Notes: generated by a model not told the origin, from the sequence alone. Positions 1 through 10,363 are shown, numbered from the stretch's first letter. The stretch: DNA of 64,000 nucleotides from Cardinium endosymbiont of Culicoides punctatus (GCF_004354815.1 NZ_QWJI01000001.1:52042-116041), one strand, 5' to 3'. Program-made: numbers and translations.

Positions 1-972
1 GATTTTCCAATGCCACAAGAATCCTTTATTGTCAATACAGATTCAACACTACGGAAATCGAGTGGAGTTGCAGTATGGAATCGTAAAGGAGAAGCACTAG
101 GGTTGGCTTATGGTTCTATGGATACTTCTATTGTAGTTTTACAAGGAATTTACATAAAATATGCCCTTTCTTTTTTGGAAAGAGGAGAGATACCTATTCG
201 AAAACATATAGGGGTTCTGGTTGCAGATTATCTCTTGACAGAGGCAGTACGGTTTGATGGATTTCCTAATGAAAAGGTGAAAGCTTATCGAAAAAAATTC
301 CCTACAGCCAATGATAAAATTTTACGCGTTCATACTACATTGCATGGCTCTCCTGCAGCAAAGTTTCTACTATCGGGAGATATTATATGGGAGGTAGATG
401 GAAAACAAATAGGGCATCTTATTGACTTTGATATGGCTATAAATGCTGCTACGAAAGAGACTGTCCGTCTTACTCTTTTTAGAAAAGGAGAGTGGCATAA
501 TATAACAATTCCCATCTATGATCTAGAAACCCATAAAATAAAAAAAATGGTTCAATTTGGCGGAGTTACGTTTTTTGAGCTAGATGACCCATCTAGTAGA
601 TATACAGGTATGTCTGCAGGAACTGTAGTCTTTTGTGCAGGACATCCAAGTAATATATTCAAGTCTATATGCTCACTAGAGCTAGAAAAAGACTCCATCT
701 CTTTCTTCAGAAGCCAATTGTTAACTTGTGCGGATCAGCCAATAGCTACTTTAAATGATATGGTTAGATTGGTCCCAATTTGCATGGCGAAAAAGTATTT
801 TACGATCGAGTATATCAATTATTTACATACTTCAACTCCTTTTGGTCCTGTTACAGGACATAATCGATATAAACAAAATATAACCTATGATGAAAATAGT
901 CCAGAACCTAAATTACTCACCTGGGATGCTATTCATTTAGAATGGGTGGTAACCTCTATTATTGGTAATTAA
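1..972 (+). CDS. Trypsin-like/PDZ protein, 5' end outside window
   Basis: The reading frame is open at base 1, so this is the C-terminal part (at least 323 residues) of a longer protein. It aligns along its length with the next gene: shared stretches include PIRKHIG, the PDZ core around SGDIIWEVDGKQIG and HKIKKMVQFGG. By that alignment the missing N-terminus would hold the catalytic His and Asp. The serine region reads RKSSGVA where the neighbour has GGSSGSP, so the serine may be present but the oxyanion-hole glycine is replaced. The protein may be a catalytically weak or dead paralogue that keeps its PDZ domain. It ends 11 bases before the next gene, so the two look like a tandem duplication in one operon. 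Confidence 0.8.
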   Translation, partial: DFPMPQESFIVNTDSTLRKSSGVAVWNRKGEALGLAYGSMDTSIVVLQGIYIKYALSFLERGEIPIRKHIGVLVADYLLTEAVRFDGFPNEKVKAYRKKFPTANDKILRVHTTLHGSPAAKFLLSGDIIWEVDGKQIGHLIDFDMAINAATKETVRLTLFRKGEWHNITIPIYDLETHKIKKMVQFGGVTFFELDDPSSRYTGMSAGTVVFCAGHPSNIFKSICSLELEKDSISFFRSQLLTCADQPIATLNDMVRLVPICMAKKYFTIEYINYLHTSTPFGPVTGHNRYKQNITYDENSPEPKLLTWDAIHLEWVVTSIIGN

Positions 973-983
973 ATAAAAACACT

Positions 984-2486
984 ATGAAACGAAATTATAA
1001 TCGGTATGTAATATGGATATGCTTCCATATGCTACTCTCTGTTTGTGCTCAAACAGCTTTTGCTAAGCCTTCTATTACCCCTACCGTCTTAGAACATGCA
1101 AAAAAATCAGTTGTTACCATACAAGTAACAACTTCATTATCAGCTTATCAACAAGAAAGTAAATGGTATGGGACGGGTTTTGTGATTGATCGAGAAGCAG
1201 GATATATTCTTACAAATCAACATGTCATTGGCGCTGCTGTAATAGGGACGTACGAGGTTACCTTCTACAATGGAATACGGATGCAAGCAAATCTAGTATA
1301 TTATGATCCTTGGTTGGATTATGGATTCCTAAAGGTGGACCCTAAAATGATTCCTAATGACGTAAAAGCATCCTCTTTTAGCCTAATAGACCCCTGTCCA
1401 GATCAGCCGATTTTTATCATTGGAAACAATGAGGGTAACAGTCTTTCCCTACATACGGGTACGGTAGCGAGTATATATCATGTTATTGGAGCCATGCCCC
1501 AGCATGCTATTCGGTTAAGTCTTAATACAAGAGGTGGATCCAGTGGCTCTCCTGTTTTTAACAGTAAAGGACAAGCAATTGCTTTAAATTATGCAGGCAG
1601 TAATACATTCGCCTATGCATTGCATCCAGCCTATATTCGCTATGCTTTACCTTTTATTAAAAAAGGACATACCCCAATCCGAAAACATATAGGAGCTTTT
1701 GTAGATACCTATTCATTAACAGATGCTATGCGTTATAATGATTTCCCTGTATCAAAGCAACAAGCATACTTAAAACAGTTTCCAAATTCTTCTAGTACTG
1801 TTATTCAGGTCACAAACACATTGGCAAATACACCAGCAGCCTCTCAACTGCTACCAGGAGATATTCTTTGGGCTATTAATGGAAAAGAGATTGGTCCTAG
1901 TTTAGTAGATTTTGATCTAGCCTTGAATAGGGTCAACAAAGGAGATACAATACAGCTGCTTATTTTTAGAAAAGGCCAATGGAAGGAATTGACTTTACAA
2001 GTGTATGACCTAGAGGAACATAAAATTAAGAAAATGGTCCGATTTGGTGGAACTGTCTTTTTTGAAAGCGATGATTTTTTTAGTCACCAGGGGGGCGAAG
2101 TCCCTAAAACGCTTACATTCGCGTTTACAGAACCTTATACTATATTTCATCAGGTAAAGCACTGGGCAGGATATGGACAAAGATGTTTTAGGCTAAAAGT
2201 CCTATCTTTTGATGGAATTCCTGTAAAAAGTCTAAATGATTTAGTGCAACGAATTCCTCTATTGATGGCTAAAAAATATTTTACTATGGAATACATCAAT
2301 ACAGCTCCTATTTGTACATATGGTTCTTTTTTTAGTGATTATCAAACAGGCCATAATCATTATATAAGTAATGTAGCTTACGATAGTGGTCTTGCTGAAC
2401 CCACTTTATATATATTTGATAATCAAGAGATGCAATGGGTAAAAAAAACTATTAAATCTGTTGTGCGTGTTGGTGCTGGGTCTTGA
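984..2486 (+). CDS. Secreted trypsin-like serine protease with PDZ domain (DegP/HtrA-like)
   Basis: 500 residues. An N-terminal signal peptide (about 1-28, ending AFA) sends it to the envelope. The triad is visible: His80 in LTNQH, Asp112 in DPWLDYG and Ser187 in GGSSGSP. A PDZ-like domain follows at about 272-343 with the core LLPGDILWAINGKEIG. The C-terminal ~150 residues are shared only with the preceding paralogue. HtrA-family proteases normally degrade or refold damaged envelope proteins. Here the unusual C-terminal extension and tandem copy also allow a secreted or host-directed role, which is inference. The start at 984 follows an AT-rich leader with no clear Shine-Dalgarno, as is usual in Bacteroidota. 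Confidence 0.85.
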   Translation: MKRNYNRYVIWICFHMLLSVCAQTAFAKPSITPTVLEHAKKSVVTIQVTTSLSAYQQESKWYGTGFVIDREAGYILTNQHVIGAAVIGTYEVTFYNGIRMQANLVYYDPWLDYGFLKVDPKMIPNDVKASSFSLIDPCPDQPIFIIGNNEGNSLSLHTGTVASIYHVIGAMPQHAIRLSLNTRGGSSGSPVFNSKGQAIALNYAGSNTFAYALHPAYIRYALPFIKKGHTPIRKHIGAFVDTYSLTDAMRYNDFPVSKQQAYLKQFPNSSSTVIQVTNTLANTPAASQLLPGDILWAINGKEIGPSLVDFDLALNRVNKGDTIQLLIFRKGQWKELTLQVYDLEEHKIKKMVRFGGTVFFESDDFFSHQGGEVPKTLTFAFTEPYTIFHQVKHWAGYGQRCFRLKVLSFDGIPVKSLNDLVQRIPLLMAKKYFTMEYINTAPICTYGSFFSDYQTGHNHYISNVAYDSGLAEPTLYIFDNQEMQWVKKTIKSVVRVGAGS

Positions 2487-2624
2487 CACACTATACCACT
2501 ACCAATAATTTTCTCATTCAAGAACCATTTTTTTGCTTTTTCGAACTTAATTTCGGTTATTTGTATTTAGACAGTTATGGGAATTCTTGATCCAGATCCA
2601 GGTTGTGGACATGTAATGTTTTAT

Positions 2625-2699
2625 GGTGAATGTAGCTCAGTTGGTTAGAGCATTGGTTTGTGGTGCCAAGGGTCGCGGGTTCGAATCCCGTCTTTCACC
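2625..2699 (+). tRNA. tRNA-His (anticodon GTG)
   Basis: A full cloverleaf can be drawn. The acceptor arm is GTGAATG with CTTTCAC (one T-T mismatch), the D arm is GCTC/GAGC, the anticodon arm is TTGGT/GCCAA with GTG at 2660-2662, and the T arm is GCGGG-TTCGAAT-CCCGT. An encoded extra G at 2625 facing the discriminator C at 2699 is the G-1:C73 pair specific to tRNA-His. CCA is not encoded. Confidence 0.95.
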
Positions 2700-3117
2700 C
2701 TCGCTTTTCCATGGTATGTTATATTCTAATTTACCTGCTTTCTATTAATATTCAGTTATATGTATTTTTCGCTTAGGGCTACATGCCTCTTGAGTTTCCA
2801 TTCAAGTATAAGGAAGGAGTATCTACAAGACTGCTGTTTTAAAGCGTATCTCGGGAGTATGTAATTTATGTAAACCATACATATATTTTATATATTGATG
2901 TAAATGCTGATCATAATCCTTAAATTTCCTAAATTTAAATACATAGAATATCATCAATTATTATTGATTGCACAGTACGATAAGAGGTTGAAAAAATGCA
3001 TTATGGATTTTGCATGTTAGATCTAAGATGGGATTGTCTAAATAGATACATGCCCTTCTTGCATTTAAATTGAGTTTTTCAGAAGTATCAACACATCCAT
3101 TACATACCATTGTAGCA
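2700..3117. other. Intergenic, no gene seen
   Basis: This AT-rich stretch between tRNA-His and mutL has no open frame of note and no strong hairpin. It presumably contains the mutL promoter, but no motif could be assigned with confidence. Confidence 0.5.
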
Positions 3118-4887
3118 ATGAATAAAATTCATATTTTATCTGACTTACTGATAAACCAAATAGCAGCAGGAGAAGTAGTACAACGTCCTGCTTCTGTAGT
3201 CAAGGAGTTGCTAGATAATGCCATAGATGCAGCAAGCAAAACAATAAAAATTATTATAAAAGATGCTGGAAAACAACTTATACAGGTTATTGATGATGGT
3301 ATAGGCATGAATGAAATAGATGCACGTATGTGTTTCGAAAAACATGCAACTTCTAAAATTTCCACTACAGATGATCTATTTCAAATTCAAACAATGGGTT
3401 TTAGAGGAGAGGCAATGGCTTCTATTGCAGCTGTAGCACAAGTAGAAATGCAAACAAGGCTACATGACGAAGTGATTGGAAATGCTATAATTATAGAAGA
3501 CGCAAATATCAAGAAACAAGAACCTGTTGCAACAGCAGTAGGAACAAATGTAAGCGTTAAAAACTTGTTTTATAATGTTCCGGCACGGAGAAACTTTTTA
3601 AAATCCAATCCCGTAGAGTTTAAACACATTTTAGAAGAAGTACAACATGCAGTACTTGCTAGGCCAGACATATCTTTTATACTTTACCACAACGATACAG
3701 AAATATACAGATTGTCACCAGAGAAATTAAGTCATAGAATTGTACACCTCTTTGGAGATAATTATAAGAAACAGCTGATTCCCTGCAGTGAAAAAACCAA
3801 TATAGTAACTATAGAAGGCTATATAGGCATGCCTGAACAAGCAAAAAAAACCAGAGGAGAACAGTTTATATTTGTTAATCAGCGTTTTGTTAAAAGTGCA
3901 TTTCTCAATCATGCTATTAAAAACGCATATAACTCCCTTTTACCAACAGATAGTTTCCCTTTTTATGTTATCTATTTGACCATAGATCCCAAGTTAATGG
4001 ATATAAATGTACACCCAACTAAAACGGAAATTAAATTTCAAGATGAAAAAACACTTTATGCTATTTTAAAAGCTGTAGTAGTAAGAAGTTTAGCTACACA
4101 TCATGTGGGTAATGCTTTAGACTTTGAGCAAAATATCAACGTATTTCCCCTTCAGTTGAGTACTCCAGTTAAAGTAACAACGAGCAATGCTAAAGAGAGA
4201 GACTATACACATTTTAAAGATGATACACATTCATTTTCATCTCAAAATTGGCAAGCTTTATTTCCAGAAAAGTCACCGACAGATCCCCTTTTATCTCGTA
4301 AACTATCAGAACCATATAAAAATGAAGTGGGGCAAGCCGTTCAGCTGTATGCTAGTTATATTGTTACCCAGGTTCAATCCGGCTCTCTTCTTATCGATCA
4401 GCAAGCCGCACATGAAAGAGTTCTGTATGACAAATTTATAAGCCACTTTAAAAATAGCAGCGGCGTATCTCAACAATTACTTATTCCTGAGCAAGTAACT
4501 TTAAGCCTTATAGACTGTACTGTTTTATTAGAGTACAAAGAAATTTTGAGGACCTTGGGGTTTATTATTGATTCCTTTGGCCCATCTACGATCATTGTAC
4601 ACGGTTGTCCAGCAGAGCTAACTCAATATGCACTTAAATCACTATTGGAAGGCCTTATAGAGCAGTTTAAGTTGAACAATGACAAACTAACAGTTCCCAT
4701 TGCAGAAAGCCTAATAAGAGCCCTAGCTAAAAAGGCAAGTATTCCTCATAATAAAAAACTAGATGCTATGGAAATAGATTCCTTATTGGCCCAGCTATTT
4801 TCTTCTAGTAACACTATGTATACTCCAGATGGAAGAAAAATATGTGTTATGTTATCACAACATATTTTAGAAGATCTGTTTAAGTAG
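3118..4887 (+). CDS. mutL: DNA mismatch repair protein MutL
   Basis: 589 residues from the ATG at 3118. An upstream TTG at 3070 would add 16 residues the family lacks, and MNKIHILSD is the usual MutL beginning. The GHKL ATPase motifs are present: KELLDNAIDA (Glu30, Asn34), DDGIGM (59-64), GFRGEAMASIA (94-104) and NVPARRNF. MutL couples mismatch recognition by MutS to strand excision. The C-terminal endonuclease motif, DQHA(X)2E(X)4E in nicking MutLs, reads DQQAAHERVLYD, so one His and the last Glu are changed, and the tail reads DGRKI rather than the usual HGRP-type metal site. Nicking activity may be reduced. No mutS is visible in the window. Confidence 0.95.
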   Translation: MNKIHILSDLLINQIAAGEVVQRPASVVKELLDNAIDAASKTIKIIIKDAGKQLIQVIDDGIGMNEIDARMCFEKHATSKISTTDDLFQIQTMGFRGEAMASIAAVAQVEMQTRLHDEVIGNAIIIEDANIKKQEPVATAVGTNVSVKNLFYNVPARRNFLKSNPVEFKHILEEVQHAVLARPDISFILYHNDTEIYRLSPEKLSHRIVHLFGDNYKKQLIPCSEKTNIVTIEGYIGMPEQAKKTRGEQFIFVNQRFVKSAFLNHAIKNAYNSLLPTDSFPFYVIYLTIDPKLMDINVHPTKTEIKFQDEKTLYAILKAVVVRSLATHHVGNALDFEQNINVFPLQLSTPVKVTTSNAKERDYTHFKDDTHSFSSQNWQALFPEKSPTDPLLSRKLSEPYKNEVGQAVQLYASYIVTQVQSGSLLIDQQAAHERVLYDKFISHFKNSSGVSQQLLIPEQVTLSLIDCTVLLEYKEILRTLGFIIDSFGPSTIIVHGCPAELTQYALKSLLEGLIEQFKLNNDKLTVPIAESLIRALAKKASIPHNKKLDAMEIDSLLAQLFSSSNTMYTPDGRKICVMLSQHILEDLFK

Positions 4888-5011
4888 ATATAACAGATGA
4901 GTGATGGTTAAGTTATGTTATGAAATAAACATTTGATATTGATTTTGATTCGTTTTAAACAAACATGTTACAGAAATCTGTTCTAAATGGAGATCTGTGC
5001 AAAAGCCTCTT

Positions 5012-7009
5012 TTATACCCCTTTATTTCTTGTTTTCCCTTTCCGTGTAGTTGTTTTATTGGATAATACAAAATCCCCATCTTTACGTTCAAAATATTGCT
5101 TATTATCTTGTAAAAACCTTAAGCTATCATTGCTTTTTTTGCGTTTTACTACTATAGAGGATTCATTTATATTGCGATGGTTAGGGTTTTTATTGATTGT
5201 TTGCGTATCAAAAATGCAATTCAATCCCATATTGATCACCCTTTTATAATCTTTATGATATTTTTTATCGTAGTTTCTATCTTCTATTTGTTGCAACGCT
5301 TCATTAGCACTTCCATTCTTTTTTAGTTCTAAAATATAAACGGTTTTATGATTATGGTCATTAATTACTATATCCGGACGTCCACTACCTGAATGTTCTT
5401 CTACAGAAACCGTTATGCCATCTTTATCATGACAAGCACCAACTAAGAATAAATAAAGCGCACGATGAAAACTTTTTTCTTCATTTTCAATAAATAAATA
5501 ACTGGTATTAGAAAAACAACGATTATATAACATCAGTAAAAAATCATGCCACTTTTCTTTATGTAAGCTCTTTAAAATGCTGTCGCTCCATTCGGCACCA
5601 TATTCTTTTTGTTTCTTCAAAGCAACCTTTGCTAGATTTTTATGTAATGACTCCCTAACTTCTTGATTAGGGAATGTTAATATATATTGATCTTTTTGGG
5701 AATTATAACTATCTATTGTTAAATAACCTGTTTGATACATAAGAGGGATTAGATCTATGTCTTCGTTGTCTTCTGTTGACATGAGCTCATTTGTAGTCGC
5801 TTTAAATATCAATTTATCCCACTCCACATTAGTAAATCTGTCAATATCTTTTTGTATTTGCTTTAATAGTAAAGTAGGATCTCCAGTTTTATACCAATAA
5901 TTCCGAAATGCCCCTTCTTCTTTAAAAAAATATAATATAGAGGTCGGATTAAATAGCCGGATACCAGATTGAGAAAATTGGTATCCATCATAATAATCCT
6001 TTAAGTCATTTATAACGGTATCTATAGATTGCTCTTCTGTAGTTTCCTTATCTCTTACTTTGTTTTTTTCCTTAGCAATATACTCTAGCTCATATGCAAA
6101 TAACCTTCTTACATCTTCTTCTGTATACCCAGCAACACTTGAAGCATCTCTGCTTAGAGATATATCTACAATATTATTTGGCCCTGATTCTAAATCAGAT
6201 AAACTAAAATTGGTTACACCCGTGAGAAATATCAATTTGCAATCTTTTGCACAGCTTTTAACTATTTTATAAAAAGAAGCCAATATTTCTTTACGCGCAT
6301 TATACGCTTTAGAATCAAATTTAAACTTAATCATAGGACTATCGTATTCGTCTATTAAGACAATTACTTTAGGTTCGTAGTCATGCTTTAGCGTTATGAG
6401 CTTGTTTAAAAGTTTTCTATATTTGGCTTGATATGACTTTCCTTCTATTACTATATTATAACGTGAAGCAATCTCATCCAGTACCTCCATGATATCTTGT
6501 TCTAGTCCGTCTGGTGTTTTATTATTTAGTTGAGAAAAATCCAATCTAATTACTGGGTATTTTTTCCAGTCGTATGTTTTTTTTTCTATAACATTAAGCC
6601 TTGGATTATAATACTTAAATTTGCCACTATGAATATAACATCCCTCAAATAACGTTTTACTTATTTCCCCTTCTGCTATTGTAGCAATGGTAGATATTAG
6701 TGCAGACTTGCCAAATCTACGAGGACGTATTAAAACTTTTGATTTGCCTGTTGTTGTCATTAAGAGCGATCCAATAAATTTTGTTTTATCGGCATAGAAC
6801 CCAGAATCTAAAATATTCTGGATAGAAGCATCTCCAATAGGGATAAGATTGCTTCTACTCCTTACACAACGCTCCAATTCAATATCATCTACTGTCCTCT
6901 TCACGCCCTTTGCTTCCAAACTATTTTTAGTGTTACATGCAAAGACAGACAGTATAAGGCATGCCAATAAGCATGTATGAATGCCTTTATTTTTTTTATT
7001 ACTAATCAT
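5012..7009 (-). CDS. Lipoprotein AAA-ATPase-like/PD-(D/E)XK nuclease protein, copy 1
   Basis: 665 residues and one of three paralogues here (others at 28870 and 51350). A signal sequence ends in the lipobox SVFAC (Cys25). The AAA-ATPase_like domain follows, with the P-loop variant RPRRFGKS (95-102) and the Walker B motif VIVLIDEYDS. The C-terminus carries a PD-(D/E)XK site: Asp546 in GRPDIVI and Glu561/Lys563 in LELKK. The family is common in host-associated and gut Bacteroidota; its function is not established. A lipobox in front of an ATPase/nuclease is unexpected, because the periplasm holds no ATP pool. The protein may be exported or act in the host, or the signal may be misleading. Confidence 0.8.
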   Translation of the reverse strand: MISNKKNKGIHTCLLACLILSVFACNTKNSLEAKGVKRTVDDIELERCVRSRSNLIPIGDASIQNILDSGFYADKTKFIGSLLMTTTGKSKVLIRPRRFGKSALISTIATIAEGEISKTLFEGCYIHSGKFKYYNPRLNVIEKKTYDWKKYPVIRLDFSQLNNKTPDGLEQDIMEVLDEIASRYNIVIEGKSYQAKYRKLLNKLITLKHDYEPKVIVLIDEYDSPMIKFKFDSKAYNARKEILASFYKIVKSCAKDCKLIFLTGVTNFSLSDLESGPNNIVDISLSRDASSVAGYTEEDVRRLFAYELEYIAKEKNKVRDKETTEEQSIDTVINDLKDYYDGYQFSQSGIRLFNPTSILYFFKEEGAFRNYWYKTGDPTLLLKQIQKDIDRFTNVEWDKLIFKATTNELMSTEDNEDIDLIPLMYQTGYLTIDSYNSQKDQYILTFPNQEVRESLHKNLAKVALKKQKEYGAEWSDSILKSLHKEKWHDFLLMLYNRCFSNTSYLFIENEEKSFHRALYLFLVGACHDKDGITVSVEEHSGSGRPDIVINDHNHKTVYILELKKNGSANEALQQIEDRNYDKKYHKDYKRVINMGLNCIFDTQTINKNPNHRNINESSIVVKRKKSNDSLRFLQDNKQYFERKDGDFVLSNKTTTRKGKTRNKGV

Positions 7010-7222
7010 TATTGCTCATGAAGACAGATCATACTATACATTTTGATTCACCACACAAATATACAAAAATGTTTCCCCAAATATATCCAAAACTAAAAGA
7101 GAGATAACTCAATATAGATTAATATGTTATATTTACATTTGTTATAAGCTTCTTTCTCTGAAGTTCTTGTACGCATTAGGTAGTCCATCTAGCATAGATA
7201 TACAAAAATATTTCTCTAAAAA

Positions 7223-7807
7223 ATGTACAGCCAGGTTAAAAGCTTATCAGAAGTTCCTAGATTAGTAGAGATTACTTCAGATCTGTCTATTCAACAGTTG
7301 AATGAATCTCATGCAGCGGAATTATTTTCTTTGACCGATAAAAATAGGGTCTATTTGAAAAAATGGTTGCCATGGTTAGATACCTGTACTCAGGAAAGCG
7401 ATACCTTAAATTTTATTATGCGCACAAAAGATGCTGTTGTTGAAAACAGTGGACTTACATTTGGTATATTTTACAAGCGTAAAATAGCTGGAACAATAAG
7501 TTTGAACCAGATTGACTGGTCAGATCGTAAAACAGATATCGGTTATTGGATTGGAGAAACATTTCAAGGCTTAGGTTTAGCTACATTAGCTTGTGCCAAA
7601 CTTGTCGATATTGGGTTTCAACAATGCAATCTAAAAAAAATCTCTATTAGCTGTGCATTAGAAAATTATAAAAGTCAGCGTATACCTATACGATTGGGAT
7701 TTAAAGAAACTGAAAATGTATCCAAAAAAGAAAACTTGCATGGAACTTATGTAGATCATATTGTTTATACAATAGATAGAGATGAAATACATTATAGCCT
7801 TACATAG
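7223..7807 (+). CDS. GNAT N-acetyltransferase, RimL/RimJ-like
   Basis: 194 residues. The N-terminal part has the RimL-like stretch YLKKWLPWLD, and the acetyl-CoA loop is QGLGLAT (115-121) in the context IGYWIGETFQG. The second half, with SCALENYKSQRIPIRLGF, is the usual GNAT end (N-x-x-S-x-x-x-x-x-x-LGF). Enzymes of this type acetylate ribosomal-protein N-termini or small amines. The exact substrate cannot be read from the sequence. It stands alone between divergent or convergent neighbours. Confidence 0.85.
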   Translation: MYSQVKSLSEVPRLVEITSDLSIQQLNESHAAELFSLTDKNRVYLKKWLPWLDTCTQESDTLNFIMRTKDAVVENSGLTFGIFYKRKIAGTISLNQIDWSDRKTDIGYWIGETFQGLGLATLACAKLVDIGFQQCNLKKISISCALENYKSQRIPIRLGFKETENVSKKENLHGTYVDHIVYTIDRDEIHYSLT

Positions 7808-7851
7808 CTTATAGGACACATCGAACAGTATCTATATATCCGTTCATATGC

Positions 7852-10332
7852 CTAATTATGGTAGACTCGTTTTACTCGTTGACTTATTTGTGTAAGTAAT
7901 TCATAAGAAATCGTCCCAATCCGCTTCGCTAGTTCATCTATGGAGTATTCTTTGCCAAAAATAATGACCTCATCTCCTCTTTGAGCTTTGATACCACTTA
8001 CATCAATCATAGCCATATCCATACATACATTGCCCACAACAGGGCAATATTTTCCATGAACAACTACATGTCCTCTTTCACAACCAAATACCCTGCTAAA
8101 TCCATCTGCATAGCCTATTGGTATGGTTGCAATGGTCATATCTTGTGTGGCTATAGTTTTTCGATTGTATCCTATGCTGTCCCCTTTTTTTAGGTATTTA
8201 ATTTGAGATATTGTTGTTACAAGTTTACTCACTGGTGTTAGATCATGTTGTATTTCTTTGCTTATACCCACGCCATATAGACCGATACCTAACCGAACCA
8301 TATCAAATTGAAACTGAGGAAACCGTAAAATACCATTTGTATTTAACAGATGCCTTAAAGGCTTGTTTCCCAATTTACTTTCTATAGCATTAGCCATACG
8401 TATAAATCTTTCTGCCTGTGAAAGTGTATAAGCATCATCAGCTTTAGACTCAGAGCCTACTAGATGACTAAAAATACTTGCTACATGTGGGTAAACGGTT
8501 CTTAAATGAGTGATGAATGGATCAATGAGTGCTTCTTCGATACCCAAACGGTGCATGCCTGTTTCTAGCTTAATATGAATAGGTATACTTGATTTTTCTG
8601 TTAAAAAACTACATAATTCTTGCAAAAGTTCAAGGCTATATATCACTGGTTCTAACTGGTAGGCTACCATTGCATTAAACCCATCACTAGTTGGGCTCAT
8701 AACCATAATAGGTAAAGTAATGCCTTGTTGTCGCAAGCGAATGCCTTCATCCATATAGGCAACACCTAAATAATCTATACCATGGCGTTGCAGCGTTGAA
8801 ACAAGCTCAAAATCATCACTACCACTACCATAGGCTGATGCTTTAACCATGGCCATGATTTTGGTCCGTTCATGCAATTTGGTTCTAAACCAAGTGAGAT
8901 TGTCTCTAAGAGCCCCTAAATCTGTTTCTAGAATAGTACCATGCGTATTTTTTTCTATGGCCTGAACTACCCGTTCTAGTTGAAAAGTGCGTGCTCCTTT
9001 TACCAAGATAATTTCATCTTTAAAAGATGGCTTGTGTTGGAGAAATGCTTCTGTAGTATGAAAAAAAATACTTTGTTGTTCGCAAAAGAGTGATGCATGG
9101 TAACTAATAACAGGGCCAATACCAATCAACCGATTGACTTTATGCATTGCTAACAATGTAGCCAACTCCTGATAAAGTATTTTATCCACTGTTTGAGACT
9201 GCAAAATGTCAGATATAATAACAGTTTTATTTAGCTGATCTAGCTTTTGCTGTTGGTCCATGAAATCTAATGCAACGCTCGTACTGGTTAGATCATTGGT
9301 ATATGAGTCATCTATAATTTTACATCCATGTATACCTGCTTTGAGTGTAGTACGCATTGCTATGGGTTTAAGTTGTAGTAGTATGGGTTGAATTTGCTCC
9401 TCCTTAAAACCATTGTCCAATAAGTAGGCCAAGCAATGTACGATGTTTTCTATAGAAGCTATATCTCTAAAATGGGTTAGAAATGTAGCTTTTTTTCGCA
9501 ATGTGGAAATCTGTAATGATACTTTATTGCTATCTGGTAATTCGTAACGCATCAAAAAATAGTCCGTATCATAACTGTGGCGAGACCAGGTTCTTAATCT
9601 TTTAGACCTGCCATATAACCGTTGTAGTGTCTCATGGATAAGTTGATGATCTCTGCAATAGTAAATGGTATCACAATCCTTAAAGAGCTGTGCCTTTTCT
9701 TCTACTTTTTGCTGTTGATCTTGAAATCCTTTGCTATGTGCAGGGCCAATATTGGTAAATAATCCATGTGTTGGCTGGATGATTTTAGCCAACTTTTCCA
9801 TTTCACCTACTTTGGAGATACCAGATTCAAATATTGCATACTCATGGGTTGTACGCAATAAGCTTACAGCAAGCGGCACGCCAACTTGTGAATTGTAACT
9901 ATATGGTGAACCAAGCGTTTTGTATTTTGTAGACAAAAATTCATGCATCCATTCTTTAACAATAGTTTTGCCATTACTGCCTGTAATACCTAATACGCAT
10001 AAAACATATTTAGATCGGTAAAATGCTACAAATTGTTGCAATGCTTCTAGTGTATTGGTGACCCATAGCATATTTACATCACTATAATGTTCTGTAATAG
10101 CAAGGTTATAGCTGTGGTCTACAACAAACTGACGTATTCCTTTTTTATAAGCTTCTTCTATATAGTCATGTCCATTATGATTTATTCCAACAATGGCGAA
10201 GAAAAGAGGATATGGTGTGGTTATCTTATTGCGGCTATCTATAATAAGTTCAGTTATAGGTAGGTTATCTATTTTTATGGCAGTTAATCCATTTGTAATA
10301 GATGCCAGGTCGTTAAAATAAGCTAGTGGCAT
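7852..10332 (-). CDS. murF-alr: Bifunctional UDP-MurNAc-tripeptide:D-Ala-D-Ala ligase / alanine racemase
   Basis: 826 residues. The first ~460 are MurF, with the ATP loop GITGSNGKT (115-123); the rest is a PLP-dependent alanine racemase with the Schiff-base lysine Lys497 in AMVKASAYG and the later motif PIGYADGFSR. MurF adds D-Ala-D-Ala to the peptidoglycan precursor and Alr makes D-Ala, so the fusion supplies and uses the same residue. The fusion is typical of Bacteroidota. It is followed, in transcription direction, by a convergent acetyltransferase gene, and rsmH lies 31 bases upstream, so rsmH and murF-alr probably share a transcript. Confidence 0.95.
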   Translation of the reverse strand: MPLAYFNDLASITNGLTAIKIDNLPITELIIDSRNKITTPYPLFFAIVGINHNGHDYIEEAYKKGIRQFVVDHSYNLAITEHYSDVNMLWVTNTLEALQQFVAFYRSKYVLCVLGITGSNGKTIVKEWMHEFLSTKYKTLGSPYSYNSQVGVPLAVSLLRTTHEYAIFESGISKVGEMEKLAKIIQPTHGLFTNIGPAHSKGFQDQQQKVEEKAQLFKDCDTIYYCRDHQLIHETLQRLYGRSKRLRTWSRHSYDTDYFLMRYELPDSNKVSLQISTLRKKATFLTHFRDIASIENIVHCLAYLLDNGFKEEQIQPILLQLKPIAMRTTLKAGIHGCKIIDDSYTNDLTSTSVALDFMDQQQKLDQLNKTVIISDILQSQTVDKILYQELATLLAMHKVNRLIGIGPVISYHASLFCEQQSIFFHTTEAFLQHKPSFKDEIILVKGARTFQLERVVQAIEKNTHGTILETDLGALRDNLTWFRTKLHERTKIMAMVKASAYGSGSDDFELVSTLQRHGIDYLGVAYMDEGIRLRQQGITLPIMVMSPTSDGFNAMVAYQLEPVIYSLELLQELCSFLTEKSSIPIHIKLETGMHRLGIEEALIDPFITHLRTVYPHVASIFSHLVGSESKADDAYTLSQAERFIRMANAIESKLGNKPLRHLLNTNGILRFPQFQFDMVRLGIGLYGVGISKEIQHDLTPVSKLVTTISQIKYLKKGDSIGYNRKTIATQDMTIATIPIGYADGFSRVFGCERGHVVVHGKYCPVVGNVCMDMAMIDVSGIKAQRGDEVIIFGKEYSIDELAKRIGTISYELLTQISQRVKRVYHN

Positions 10333-10363
10333 AAAATTGTATTATTAAATCCCTATATATCTA

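Noticed and set aside
4965..5249. A 94-residue open frame on the plus strand
   Set aside because: It overlaps the 3' end of AAA/nuclease copy 1 on the opposite strand and shows no protein-like pattern.
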